Source of the DNA: DATFNV01 sp035266225
GTDB taxonomy: Bacteria; Planctomycetota; Planctomycetia; Gemmatales; Gemmataceae
NCBI GenBank assembly: GCA_035266225.1
Contig: DATFNV010000336.1
Coordinates: 1 to 64,000, forward strand
Length of the DNA: 64,000 nt
Reading direction: 5' to 3'
Below, one piece after another: positions 8,378 to 17,033 of the stretch. Within the stretch, counting starts at the first letter, position 1; every line of letters begins with the position of its first letter. Below the pieces are notes generated by a model. The model was not told where the DNA came from and did no database searches. It was given only the letters and a program-made list of their open reading frames with translations. The position numbers and the translations under genes are program-made.

Positions 8378-10294
8378 TTAACGGACCGTCTGTCGCACCT
8401 TCAGTACCAAGGATTCCTCTGACAACCCATCCAGCGGCAGGCACTCGGCGCCGAGCGCCTGCGCCAGTTCGGCCCCGCGCCCCAGGCGGACGAATCCCGC
8501 ATCCGCATCCAGCACCAGCGCCGGCAGCCCTTCTGCAACCAGTTCCCGCGCCGCCGCGAGCGCCTGCTGCCACGGATCACCGGTCGTATCGGGCAAGGGC
8601 ACATTGGCCTTGCCGTCGCTTAGCACCACCAGCAGGGCCGGCACCTCGGGCCTGGCTCGCCGGGCACGACGGACCACCTCGCCGGCCGTGACCAGGGCGT
8701 GCGCCAGCGGCGTGCGCCCCCCGGTGGGCAACTCGCGCAGAGAACGGTCGGCCAACTCCACGCTTCCGGTCGGGGGCAGCAGCACCTCGGCGAGTGGCCC
8801 GCGGAAGGCGATGACGCCGACCTCGTCGCGCTGCTCGTAAGCGCTCTGCAACAGGCCGAGCACCGCCCCCTTAACCAGTTCCATCCGTCGCCGCGCCGCC
8901 ATCGACCCCGAGGCATCGACCGCGAACAGGATGAGCGTCCCCGTCCGTCCGGCGCGCTCCTTGCGATGCAGGTCAGCCCGCTCGATCACCGGCCGCCCAT
9001 CGGCCTGTCCCCCGCGCAGGACGGCGGCGCGGATCGTGGCATCGACGGCCAGGTCGGTCGCCTTCTCGTCGGGGACGGCTCGGACGTAGTGACCGCGCTC
9101 GCGGGTCGGCGTCGGGTTGCGCCGGCCTCGCGGCGTCGAGCAGGAGACGCCGGCCGGCGCCGCCACCTCGATCCGCCGTACAGGCTGGGGCGCGGCCGGA
9201 TCGAAGACACGCTCGCCCTCCATGTTCTCCGCATCTTGCGGGGATGACTCGGAAGGCGGCGCCGTCTCTCCTTCCTCCTCCGCGGGCGATTGCAGACGCG
9301 CCAAGGAGTCGTCGAGTCGCTGGCGGTCCAGGTGCGGCTGCTCGAACGGCCGCCGGCGCTGGCGGTGCGGCAGGACCAGCTCCGCGGCCCGCCTGACGTC
9401 GTCCGATGTCGCTGCCGTGCGTCCGTCGAGGGCGGCCAGCGCCCGTGCCGTCTTATGCATCACGATGTCGGCGCGCAGGCCATCGACCTCAAACTCGCAG
9501 CACAAGCGGCTGATGACCGCCAGCAGTGCGTCATCCAGGACCACGCGCGGCAGCCGTTCCCGCGCCTCCGCGATGCGGCGGCGCAGCAGCTCCTGCTCGC
9601 CTTCCCAGCGGGCGGCGAAGGCCGTGGGATCGGACTCGAACGCCAGCCGGCGGCGCACCACCTCGGCCCGCACCTCGGGATCGCGCGGGCCAACCACCTC
9701 GACCATCAGGCCGAAGCGGTCGAGCAGCTGCGGCCGCAGGTCGCCCTCCTCGCGGTTCATCGTGCCGATCAGCAGGAACCGAGCCGGGTGCGCGGCCGAG
9801 ATCCCCTCGCGCTGCACCGTGTTGACGCCGAGCGCGGCCGCGTCGAGCAGCACGTCCACCAGATGATCGGGGAGCAAATTGACCTCGTCGATATATAGGA
9901 TGCCGCGGTGCGCCGCCGCCAGCAGCCCCGGCTGAAAGGCGCGCCGCCCCTCCCGCAGGGCGCGCTCGAAGTCGAGCGTGCCGAGAACGCGGTCCTCGGT
10001 CGCTCCGAGCGGCAGGTCGATGAATGGTACAGGTGCCTCGACGGCACGGCGCTCGGGGATGGCGCCGCAGTGAGGACATTCCGGCCAGGGCGCGTCTGGG
10101 TCGCAGCGGAACGGGCAGCCCTCGACCAGGCGCAGCGGCGGCAGCAGGGCGCGCAGGGCGCGGGCGGCGGTGCTCTTGGCGGTTCCCTTCTCGCCGCGCA
10201 CCAGCACGCCGCCGATGGCCGGGTAGACGGCGTTCAAGAGCAGCGCTGTCTTGAGCTGCTCCTGACCGACCAGTGCGCTGAAGGGATATTCCAC
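8378..10294 (-). CDS. Fused ChlI/ChlD-type chelatase AAA+ and VWA subunit
   Basis: The protein joins an AAA+ ATPase (ChlI/BchI/CobS-like) to a von Willebrand A domain (ChlD/CobT-like). Next to cobN it most likely powers cobalt insertion into hydrogenobyrinate diamide. Visible features are YPFSALVGQEQLKTALLLNA, the Walker A loop VRGEKGTAKST, Walker B ILYIDEVNLLPDH, and sensor GTMNREEGDLRPQLLDRFG. An acidic linker follows, then the MIDAS pattern FAVDASGSMAARRRM and a later LLVVLSDGKANVP. I prefer GTG 10294 (638 aa), which has CGGGAG six bases upstream; ATG 10348 would add 18 unconserved residues and lacks a ribosome site. A magnesium chelatase for chlorophyll is unlikely because no other chlorophyll genes are seen. 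Confidence 0.88.
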   Translation of the reverse strand: MEYPFSALVGQEQLKTALLLNAVYPAIGGVLVRGEKGTAKSTAARALRALLPPLRLVEGCPFRCDPDAPWPECPHCGAIPERRAVEAPVPFIDLPLGATEDRVLGTLDFERALREGRRAFQPGLLAAAHRGILYIDEVNLLPDHLVDVLLDAAALGVNTVQREGISAAHPARFLLIGTMNREEGDLRPQLLDRFGLMVEVVGPRDPEVRAEVVRRRLAFESDPTAFAARWEGEQELLRRRIAEARERLPRVVLDDALLAVISRLCCEFEVDGLRADIVMHKTARALAALDGRTAATSDDVRRAAELVLPHRQRRRPFEQPHLDRQRLDDSLARLQSPAEEEGETAPPSESSPQDAENMEGERVFDPAAPQPVRRIEVAAPAGVSCSTPRGRRNPTPTRERGHYVRAVPDEKATDLAVDATIRAAVLRGGQADGRPVIERADLHRKERAGRTGTLILFAVDASGSMAARRRMELVKGAVLGLLQSAYEQRDEVGVIAFRGPLAEVLLPPTGSVELADRSLRELPTGGRTPLAHALVTAGEVVRRARRARPEVPALLVVLSDGKANVPLPDTTGDPWQQALAAARELVAEGLPALVLDADAGFVRLGRGAELAQALGAECLPLDGLSEESLVLKVRQTVR

Positions 10295-10495
10295 GGATGA
10301 CTCCCGCCGCTTGCCGCGACCATTAGGCTCTGTCTGAGAAATCGCCATCGGGATGCTATACTGCTTGCTTCCCGACCACTGGCTCGCGGGGGGCGAGTCC
10401 GAAGTTGAAAACTGTCGTAGGTGAAAGAGGCGGTCGCGGGATAGCCGCACGCGTGCCGCACGTTCGGCGGCCTATGTGGGCCTACGAACCCCCCA

Positions 10496-13400
10496 TCACG
10501 GGTTTCCCGACAGCGCCTGGACGGGCGCCCGGTCGCCCCGCGCCTCCAGCATCTCCTCACTCTTCAGCAGCGCCTCCCGCAGGTCCGCCAGCGTCTCCGC
10601 GCCCGGCGCCGCCCACATCCCCCGTTGCGCCGCCTCCAGCAACCGCTCGGCCACCGCGTGCAGCGCCCACGGATTACTGCGGGCGAAGAACTCCTGCATG
10701 GCCGGGTCCAGGGCGTAGGCCTGCGCCACCTGCTCGTACATCCAATCCTCCGCCACCCCTGCCGTGGCGTCGTAGCCGAACAGGTAATCGACGGTCGCCG
10801 CCAATTCCAGACCGCCCTTGTAGCCGTGCCTGGTGATACCCTCCAGCCACTTCGGGTTGACGACGCGCGTGCGGAAGACGCGCAGCGCCTCCTGCTTCAG
10901 GTCGCGCACCGCCGGCCGCGCCGGGTCGTGCGTGTCGCCGAAGTAGTGCCGCGGCTGCCGGCCGGTCAGGGCGCGGATGGCGGCAATCATGCCTCCGTGA
11001 AATTGGAAATAGTCGTCGCTGTCGAAGATGTCGTGCTCGCGGTTGTCCTGGTTGTGCAGCGCCACCTGCACCTCGCCCAGCCGCCGGCGGAAGGCGTCGC
11101 GCGCGTCCACCCCCTGGGCGTCGGCCGCGTAGGCGTAGCCGCCCCAGTTGACGTAGGTCTCGGCGAAGTCGGCGTCGTCGCGCCAGTTGCGCTCATCGAT
11201 CAGCGGCAGCAGCCCCGCCCCGTACGAACCGGGCTTCGAGCCGAAGATGCGGTAACGCGCCTGCCGCTCCGGCTCCGGCAGCCCGGCCGCGACGTTGGCC
11301 GCCAGGTCGGCGAGGTAGTGCTTGCGCACGAAGTTCCGCTCCGGCGGCTCGTCGAGCAGGACGACCGCCTGCACGGCATCGTCGAGTAATTTGATGAGGT
11401 GCGGGAAAGCGTCGCGGAAAAAGCCGCTGATGCGCACCGTCACGTCGATCCGCGGCCGACCGAGTGCGTCCGGCGGCACCACCTCGACGCCGACGACCCG
11501 GCGGTTCTCCTTCTGCCACACCGGCCGCACCCCGAGCAGCGCCAACACCTCGGCCACGTCGTCGCCGTGGGTGCGCATGGCGCTGGTGCCCCAGGCACTG
11601 ATGCCGACCGTCTCCGGGTAGGCGCCGGTCTCGGCGCGGTAGCGCTCCAGTACCTCGCGGGCCAACTCCTGTCCCACCTGCCACGCCGCGGCCGACGGCA
11701 GGGCGCGCGGATCGACGGCGTAGAAGTTGCGGCCGGTCGGCAGGACGTGGGCCATACCGCGCGTCGGCGCCCCGCTCGGCCCGGCGGGGACGTAACGTCC
11801 CTCCAGAGCGGCAAGGAGATTCTCGATCTCGTCCGTCGTCTGCCGCAGCGCCGGCACCAGGCGCTCGCAGACGAAGGACAGCACGGCGCGCACGTCGGCC
11901 CCGTCCCCGAGTCCGGGGACCGTGTGTGCGATGACTGCCTCCACGGCGTCCGCCCGGAAGTCGTGCCGCTGCAGGAGCGCCAGCAGGTGCCGGCACAGGT
12001 CGTCGATGGTTTCCAGCGCGTCGGCGTGCGTCACCAGCGGGCGGTCGGCCAACCGGGCGAGCGCCGGCGGCACCACCGCGAGAGGCCGGCCGCGCTCCGC
12101 GAGCAGCATGTCGAGGTCGAGCCCAAACAGTCCGGCCACGGCGGCGCGCAGGCTCGGCACGTCGAGATTGGGGATGCGCGTCAGCGCTTGAAGGAGCCCG
12201 ACCATCTGCTCGCCCTCGGGCACCTGACCCAGGACGTGCAGGCCGTCGCGGATCTGCGCCCCCGCCAGCTCGCACAAATAGCCGTCCAGTTCCTGGACGA
12301 GGTGCGACACCTCGCGGCCGCGCATCTGCGCCAGCGTCACCGGGGTGCCGTCGGCGGTGACGGCGTCGTCCCACTCGTGCGTGTGGCCGTCCTCGCCCTT
12401 CTGCATCAGATATTTCAGGTCGTCTTCGAGGTGGGCGTGCCGGATCAGGTCCCAGATTTGCTGCTGGACCAGCGGCATCTTCGACGGGTCGAGCAACTCC
12501 ACCTGGTAATACTCGTCCACGAGTTGCATCAACTCGGCCAATTCGCCGTGGGCGTCGGCCGTCGTCATCGGCGGCGTCAGGTGGTCGATGATGACGGCGT
12601 GGCCGCGGCGCTTGGCCTGCGCCCCCTCGCCCGGGTCGTTGAGGATGAAAGGGTAGAACAAGGGCAGGTCGCCCAGGAAGGTGTCGGGGTAGCAGTCCGC
12701 CGACAACCCGACCCCCTTGCCCGGGAGCCATTCGAGCGTGCCGTGCTTGCCGAGGTGGACGATCGCATCGGCTCGCCAGACGTCGCGCAGCCAGCGGTAG
12801 AGGGCGTAGTAGTTGTGCGGCGGCGGCAGGTCGGGCTGGTGGTAGATGGCGTTCGGGTCCATGCCGTGGCCGCGCGGCGGCTGCAGGGCCACGAACACGT
12901 TGCCGAAGTCGAGGCCGGCCAGGGCGACGTGGTCGTCGTGGACGTATGCCTCCCCCGGCGGCGCTCCCCATTGTCCCGTCATCTGGCGCCGTTGCCCCTC
13001 CGGGAGGTCGTCGAACCAGCGCCGGTACTCGGCGGTCGAGACACGGCCGGCGGCGTTGGCCAGCTGCCCGGCCGTCAGGAGGGTTTCGTCGTAGGAACAG
13101 CGGTCGATGAGCGCGTGGATCAGGGCGTCGCCGTCGGGGGGCAATTCGCCGACGTGGTAACCGGCGTCGCGCAGTGCCGCCAGGACGTACAGCAGCGAGG
13201 CCGGGGCGTCGAGGCCGACGGCGTTGCCGACCTTCGCCGCCTTGCCCGGCGAGTTGGTGAGGACGAAGGCCACGCGCTTGTCGCGGTTCGGCTTGCGCCG
13301 CAGGGCCGCGAAGCGCAGGGCCAACCCCGCCAGGCGGCTGACGCGGTCGAGCACCGGACGGTAGATTGCAGATTGCAGATTGCAGATTGCAGATTGAGCT

Positions 13401-14884
13401 TCTGCAATCTGCAATCTGCAATCTGCAATCTGCAATCCTGACGTTGGCTCCTTGAAGGAGATGGGCACGGTGATAATTCGACCGTCGAATTCCGGCAGGG
13501 CGACGTTCATGGCGGTGTCGAGCGGGTTAAGCCCGCGCTGCGACGCCTCCCATTGCCAACGGGCGGTGCCGCCGCAGATCGCTTGCAGGACCGGCACGCC
13601 AAGGGCGGCGAAGGCGCTCACCGACCAGCCGGCCGGCGTCGGGCCGTCCGCCCGCACCTCACACACGGCGAAGGAGACGGTCGTGATCAGCACGTCGATC
13701 AACGGCCGGCCCTCCGCGACGAACGGCGCCAGGGCCGCGGGCCAGCGCGCCGCAGCCAGGCCCGGGGGCGGCGCGGTCTCCTCCTTCAGCGAGGCGGTAA
13801 AGACGGGGAGGACGTCGGCCCCGCGCGCCTCCAGCTCGCGGACGCAGGCGTCGATGAAAGCGAGGTTGCCGCTCATCCAGTGCGAGCGATAGAAGAGCAG
13901 GCCGATCGCGGGCCGGGCCGGGTCGCGCCGGGCGAGCCAGTCGGCCAGCGCGGCGCCGCGCGGCAGGTCGGGGTGGTAGACGCCGTGCTGCGGCTGCTCG
14001 GCCGGCGGGGCGTAACCGAAGCCGGTCAGCAGCAGGTGATCGGCCAGGAAGCGCAGCAGATGGGCGAGGTTGTCCGGCCCGCCCGCCTGGAGGTAGGCGG
14101 TCGCCTCGTGGACGACGGCCGGCGACACGGTGGAAGCGGCGGTCAATTCGGGGTCGGGGCTGCCGGTGCCGCTGACGACGAGCAGGTGCTGGCCGCGGGT
14201 GCGGGCCGCCTCGGACAGGGCGCGGAAGCCCGGCACGCTCTGTACCCCGCCCAGCAGGCGCGTCACGACCACGCGCGGCGTCGCCCCGGGCCAGGCCAGG
14301 GCGGCGGCCAGGTGCTCCTCGGTCGCCACCTGGCCCAGGCTCAGCGCCCGCACCGGCGGGAAGCCGGCCGGCAACTCGGCCACGGCCGGCCGTAGGGCCA
14401 GCAGGTCGGTGTCGGCGTGCGTCAAGAAGAGGATGCCGTCGGCACCGCCCGGCAGGGTCGAGCGCACGGGGGAGTCGGCGTGAGTCCAGGCGTAGTAGGT
14501 GAAGACGTACTCGGCCAGTTCCGGCGGCGGCGGCAGGTAGCCGTCGGCTGCGAGCATCTGGTCGATGTAATCGAAGACGGCCCGGACCTGCGCCTCACCG
14601 TTGATCGACTGGAACCAGACCGGCCGGCCGTCGAAGAAGAGCAGCGCAACGTTCGACAGCGGACACGGCCCCAGACAGCCGCTCATGGTCAGCTGGACGA
14701 GTTTGCGAATCTTGCGCTTCTTGTACTCCTCCTTGTAGAAGTCCACCGGGACGGCGGCGTGGCCGCGGTCGGTTCGGCCGCAGCAGCACCCCTTGGCGCA
14801 GACCATCAGGTGGGCACGCTTGGCCACCAGGTGGATCGGCTTGCCGTCGAGGCGCAGGATGCGGTTGCGTCGCTTGCGGGGCAT
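10496..14884 (-). CDS. cobN: Cobaltochelatase large subunit CobN with N-terminal Fe-S domain and repeat insertion
   Basis: CobN is the porphyrin-binding subunit of the ATP-dependent cobalt chelatase. The 1462-aa protein has the CobN/BchH fold; markers are HLGKHGTLEWLPGKGVGLSA, the ISAWGTSAMRTHGDD segment and the RIFGSKPGSYGAGLLPLID stretch near the C-terminus. Residues 1-90 form an extra thioredoxin-like [2Fe-2S] ferredoxin domain, with Cys29, Cys33-35, Cys70 and Cys74. Residues about 483-507 are encoded by the TGCAATC heptamer hairpin at 13363-13437 and read LQIADCRLQIA...ICNLQSAI. This low-complexity peptide sits between the SFKEP strand and the RPVLDRVSRLAGLAL helix. The frame stays open through it, so the gene looks functional. 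Confidence 0.93.
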   Translation of the reverse strand: MPRKRRNRILRLDGKPIHLVAKRAHLMVCAKGCCCGRTDRGHAAVPVDFYKEEYKKRKIRKLVQLTMSGCLGPCPLSNVALLFFDGRPVWFQSINGEAQVRAVFDYIDQMLAADGYLPPPPELAEYVFTYYAWTHADSPVRSTLPGGADGILFLTHADTDLLALRPAVAELPAGFPPVRALSLGQVATEEHLAAALAWPGATPRVVVTRLLGGVQSVPGFRALSEAARTRGQHLLVVSGTGSPDPELTAASTVSPAVVHEATAYLQAGGPDNLAHLLRFLADHLLLTGFGYAPPAEQPQHGVYHPDLPRGAALADWLARRDPARPAIGLLFYRSHWMSGNLAFIDACVRELEARGADVLPVFTASLKEETAPPPGLAAARWPAALAPFVAEGRPLIDVLITTVSFAVCEVRADGPTPAGWSVSAFAALGVPVLQAICGGTARWQWEASQRGLNPLDTAMNVALPEFDGRIITVPISFKEPTSGLQIADCRLQIAEAQSAICNLQSAIYRPVLDRVSRLAGLALRFAALRRKPNRDKRVAFVLTNSPGKAAKVGNAVGLDAPASLLYVLAALRDAGYHVGELPPDGDALIHALIDRCSYDETLLTAGQLANAAGRVSTAEYRRWFDDLPEGQRRQMTGQWGAPPGEAYVHDDHVALAGLDFGNVFVALQPPRGHGMDPNAIYHQPDLPPPHNYYALYRWLRDVWRADAIVHLGKHGTLEWLPGKGVGLSADCYPDTFLGDLPLFYPFILNDPGEGAQAKRRGHAVIIDHLTPPMTTADAHGELAELMQLVDEYYQVELLDPSKMPLVQQQIWDLIRHAHLEDDLKYLMQKGEDGHTHEWDDAVTADGTPVTLAQMRGREVSHLVQELDGYLCELAGAQIRDGLHVLGQVPEGEQMVGLLQALTRIPNLDVPSLRAAVAGLFGLDLDMLLAERGRPLAVVPPALARLADRPLVTHADALETIDDLCRHLLALLQRHDFRADAVEAVIAHTVPGLGDGADVRAVLSFVCERLVPALRQTTDEIENLLAALEGRYVPAGPSGAPTRGMAHVLPTGRNFYAVDPRALPSAAAWQVGQELAREVLERYRAETGAYPETVGISAWGTSAMRTHGDDVAEVLALLGVRPVWQKENRRVVGVEVVPPDALGRPRIDVTVRISGFFRDAFPHLIKLLDDAVQAVVLLDEPPERNFVRKHYLADLAANVAAGLPEPERQARYRIFGSKPGSYGAGLLPLIDERNWRDDADFAETYVNWGGYAYAADAQGVDARDAFRRRLGEVQVALHNQDNREHDIFDSDDYFQFHGGMIAAIRALTGRQPRHYFGDTHDPARPAVRDLKQEALRVFRTRVVNPKWLEGITRHGYKGGLELAATVDYLFGYDATAGVAEDWMYEQVAQAYALDPAMQEFFARSNPWALHAVAERLLEAAQRGMWAAPGAETLADLREALLKSEEMLEARGDRAPVQALSGNP
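13363..13437. repeat. TGCAATC heptamer hairpin inside cobN
   Basis: About five copies of AGATTGC (13363-13396) face about five copies of its complement TGCAATC (13403-13437) around a short AGCTT spacer, giving a long hairpin. Seven is not a multiple of three, yet the whole block keeps the cobN frame open. The same heptamer hairpin recurs at 34862-34963 between nuoC and nuoD. Confidence 0.92.
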
Positions 14885-14896
14885 GGAGTCCGTGTA

Positions 14897-14958
14897 GCCG
14901 CTTGCGGCTTAGCGTTCGCGCCATCCTTCGATGGCGCGAACGCTAAGCCGCAAGCGGC
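14897..14958. repeat. Palindromic element, GCCGCTTGCGGCTTAGCG family
   Basis: Perfect 28-bp arms (14897-14924 and 14931-14958) surround a CCTTCG loop. The outer 18 bases are the family core GCCGCTTGCGGCTTAGCG. It lies between the small membrane protein gene at 14970 and the cobN start, inside the transcribed operon, so a folded mRNA hairpin is expected there. Confidence 0.92.
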
Positions 14959-14969
14959 CCCAAAGGGTT

Positions 14970-15095
14970 TCAGGCGCGCTTGCGCGTCAGCCAGCGCGAA
15001 AGCAACGACCAGCCGACGAAGAAGCCGGCGGCGAACAGCACCAGCAGCACCGGAACGTGCTGCGCCTCGACGTGGTGCGCGAAGAGCGGCGTCAT
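14970..15095 (-). CDS. Small membrane protein downstream of B12 riboswitch
   Basis: This 41-aa product begins MTPLFAHHVEAQHVPVLLVL and has one transmembrane helix followed by a basic end (SRWLTRKRA). The short segment before the helix has three histidines (HH and H), which could bind a metal. The ATG at 15095 overlaps the stop of the preceding small gene as ATGA. Both follow a cobalamin riboswitch, so a role in cobalt or corrinoid uptake, or as a small subunit of a transporter, is a reasonable inference. No family is recognised. Confidence 0.6.
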   Translation of the reverse strand: MTPLFAHHVEAQHVPVLLVLFAAGFFVGWSLLSRWLTRKRA

Positions 15096-15220
15096 GACGG
15101 CCTCCTTTCGCGCAGGGCGGCCAGCCAGCGGCCGGCGGCGCCGACGACGATCCCGATCAGCAGCACCAGGCCGCACATGAGGATTTCGTCTTCCGGGAGC
15201 ATTTCGTGCCATCGGTCCAT
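15092..15220 (-). CDS. Small membrane protein, first gene after B12 riboswitch
   Basis: This 42-aa product begins MDRWHEMLPEDEILMCGL, has one transmembrane helix (LVLLIGIVVGAAGRWLAAL) and a basic C-terminus. ATG 15220 is preceded by CAGGGAGGACC, a strong ribosome site, which supports a real gene despite its size. It is the first coding sequence after the cobalamin riboswitch, and its stop overlaps the next small gene. Function is unknown; cobalt transport accessory is an inference from position. Confidence 0.6.
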   Translation of the reverse strand: MDRWHEMLPEDEILMCGLVLLIGIVVGAAGRWLAALRERRPS

Positions 15221-15399
15221 GCGATCGGTCCTCCCTGGCCGCCGCACGACGGCGGCGAGCCGGCAAACTATGCACCTCGGCGGAACTGGCTGGGGGAGGA
15301 AGAAAGGCGGTGGCGAAGTGAGGCCGTCATCGGCCACGTGAGCCGGTCCGGAGTCCGCACACCGTTGCTCCCGTCCCCTTGCCGCGAGGTTACGTCAGA
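15221..15399 (-). promoter_or_regulatory. Leader and expression platform of the cobalamin riboswitch
   Basis: This stretch links the riboswitch aptamer to the first small gene and has no convincing ORF. A GC-rich hairpin, GCCGCC with GGCGGC, lies immediately upstream of the GGGAGGA ribosome site of the gene at 15220. It could hide that site when B12 is bound, so translational control is plausible. No T-rich terminator tail was seen. Confidence 0.5.
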
Positions 15400-15535
<136 letters not shown>

Positions 15536-15594
15536 CTTACCGTAGACGAGTCTATCGAGCGGCCGGACGAAGGCAACGGCGCGGCGCGCGGAAA

Positions 15595-16716
15595 CTAACT
15601 GACGGCCGCGGCCACGGCGTTGGAGACGTGCCGCAAGGACCGATGCGAGTTCTCGTGCGGCTCCGTCGTCAGGAGGAGGCAGAAGGCTTCCCGGTCGGGG
15701 TCGATCCAGCAGAGGGTGCCGGTGGCGCCCCAGTGGCCGTAGGCGCGCGGGCCCGGCAGGTCGCCGAAGTTCTCGGTCCCGGAGGGCCATTGCAGTTTCC
15801 AGCCCAACCCCCACGGCCGGCAGCGCCGGTCCTCTTCCGGGACCAGCGGCATCCCCAATAGCTGGTTCGTCGTCATCGCCCGCACGGCCGCCGGGCTGAG
15901 CAGCCGAACGCCCCCCAGCGACCCGCCGTTGAGCATCAGCCGGCAGAAGACGGCCAGGTCGGCCGGCGACGTGATCAGCCCGCCCCACGGCGCTCCGAAG
16001 CCCAGCCAGTACGGCGTGTTCCAGTGCCAGTCGGTCTTTTCCCGCTCCGCCCCGACCCGGATGACCGCGATGCGCTCCTTCTTCTCCGGCCGCCAGCCGA
16101 GCGAGGTGTCCGACATTCCCAGCGGCTCGAACACCTCCTTGCGGAGGAAGTCGGCCAGCGCCGTCCCCGTCACCTGGTGGACGATTTCCGCCAGCAGCGC
16201 GAAACCCGTACTCTGGTAATTGACCTTGGTGCCGGGGGGAAATAGCAGCGGCAGTTCGCATGCCTCCTCGACGAAAGCGGCCAGAGGCTTGTGGGCGGCG
16301 CGGAGCTTGGCGTCGTTGGGCAGCATGTCCGGCAGGCCGGAGGTGTGCGTCAGCAGGTGGCGGACCAGCACCGTCTCCTTGCCGCGGCGGCCGAACGTCG
16401 GCACCCACTCGACCACCGGGTCTTCCAGGCTGAGCCGGCCGCGCTCCAGAAGCATCATCACCGCGACGGCCGTCACCGGTTTGGTGATCGAGGCGACGAG
16501 GAACAGGGCGTCCTTGCGCAGGGCCGCGGCGGCGGGGTCCGGGCGCTGCCGGCCGAAGAAGCGCGGCTCCAGTCCGGCCCCCTTGCGGCCCACGCACAGG
16601 GCCGCTCCGGGGATTTTGTCCGCCCGCACCGCCTGTTCCAGCAGATCGCAGACATGCTGAAGTCGCTCGGGGGACAGGCCGATCTCCTCGGCTCGAGCCA
16701 GCGGAATGTCCGGCAT
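15595..16716 (-). CDS. Serine hydrolase, beta-lactamase/class C family
   Basis: The 373-aa protein belongs to the class C beta-lactamase / penicillin-binding protein-like hydrolases, which include esterases and D-aminopeptidases. The catalytic SxxK is in VASITKPVTAVAVMMLLE near residue 74, followed by RHLLTHTSGLPD. The YQS tyrosine motif lies near residue 167, and a YGHWGATGT segment replaces the usual KTG box. There is no signal peptide, so it is probably cytoplasmic. ATG 16716 has GAGAGG upstream. Substrate is unknown. It is transcribed toward the riboswitch, and the two may share a transcript. Confidence 0.85.
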   Translation of the reverse strand: MPDIPLARAEEIGLSPERLQHVCDLLEQAVRADKIPGAALCVGRKGAGLEPRFFGRQRPDPAAAALRKDALFLVASITKPVTAVAVMMLLERGRLSLEDPVVEWVPTFGRRGKETVLVRHLLTHTSGLPDMLPNDAKLRAAHKPLAAFVEEACELPLLFPPGTKVNYQSTGFALLAEIVHQVTGTALADFLRKEVFEPLGMSDTSLGWRPEKKERIAVIRVGAEREKTDWHWNTPYWLGFGAPWGGLITSPADLAVFCRLMLNGGSLGGVRLLSPAAVRAMTTNQLLGMPLVPEEDRRCRPWGLGWKLQWPSGTENFGDLPGPRAYGHWGATGTLCWIDPDREAFCLLLTTEPHENSHRSLRHVSNAVAAAVS

Positions 16717-17033
16717 GGGAACGCCTCTCGTTACGCCAGGATGTCGTGGATCGGCTTGCCCCTGGGCGATCACGGAAGGCACGTCAGGGGCGACTGCCTG
16801 AATGTACGGCGAGCGGCGCGTTGCTGCAAGCGAATGCCGGCGCCGGACTTCCCCATGACACCCCCGTTGGGTTTTCTGCTTGACAGACCCCCCGCGGCGG
16901 CTGAAAATCCACCGCCTCTCCCGAAGCGCTCGCGGCCGACCGAATAGAATCAGGGTGTCCGGGCCGCCCGCGGTTCGCGTTCCTCTGTGTAGAACCCGAT
17001 GCTGACCCGACCCCGACCTGTGAAGGGACCGCG
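16717..17033. promoter_or_regulatory. Divergent intergenic region with promoter for the CHAT gene
   Basis: This 317-bp gap separates two divergent genes. On the plus strand TTGACA at 16882-16887 is followed after 17 bp by GAAAAT at 16905-16910, a good sigma-70-like pair for the gene at 17034, giving a leader of about 115 nt. No RNA gene or repeat was seen. A promoter for the minus-strand hydrolase must also lie here but is not clear. Confidence 0.5.

Noticed and set aside
8378..10294. Magnesium chelatase for chlorophyll synthesis
   Set aside because: No bchH-specific or other chlorophyll genes are present, and the gene lies beside cobN in a B12 operon.
11193..13421. 742-aa open frame inside cobN in another minus-strand frame
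   Set aside because: Arg/Pro-rich composition with no domain; cobN explains the region fully.
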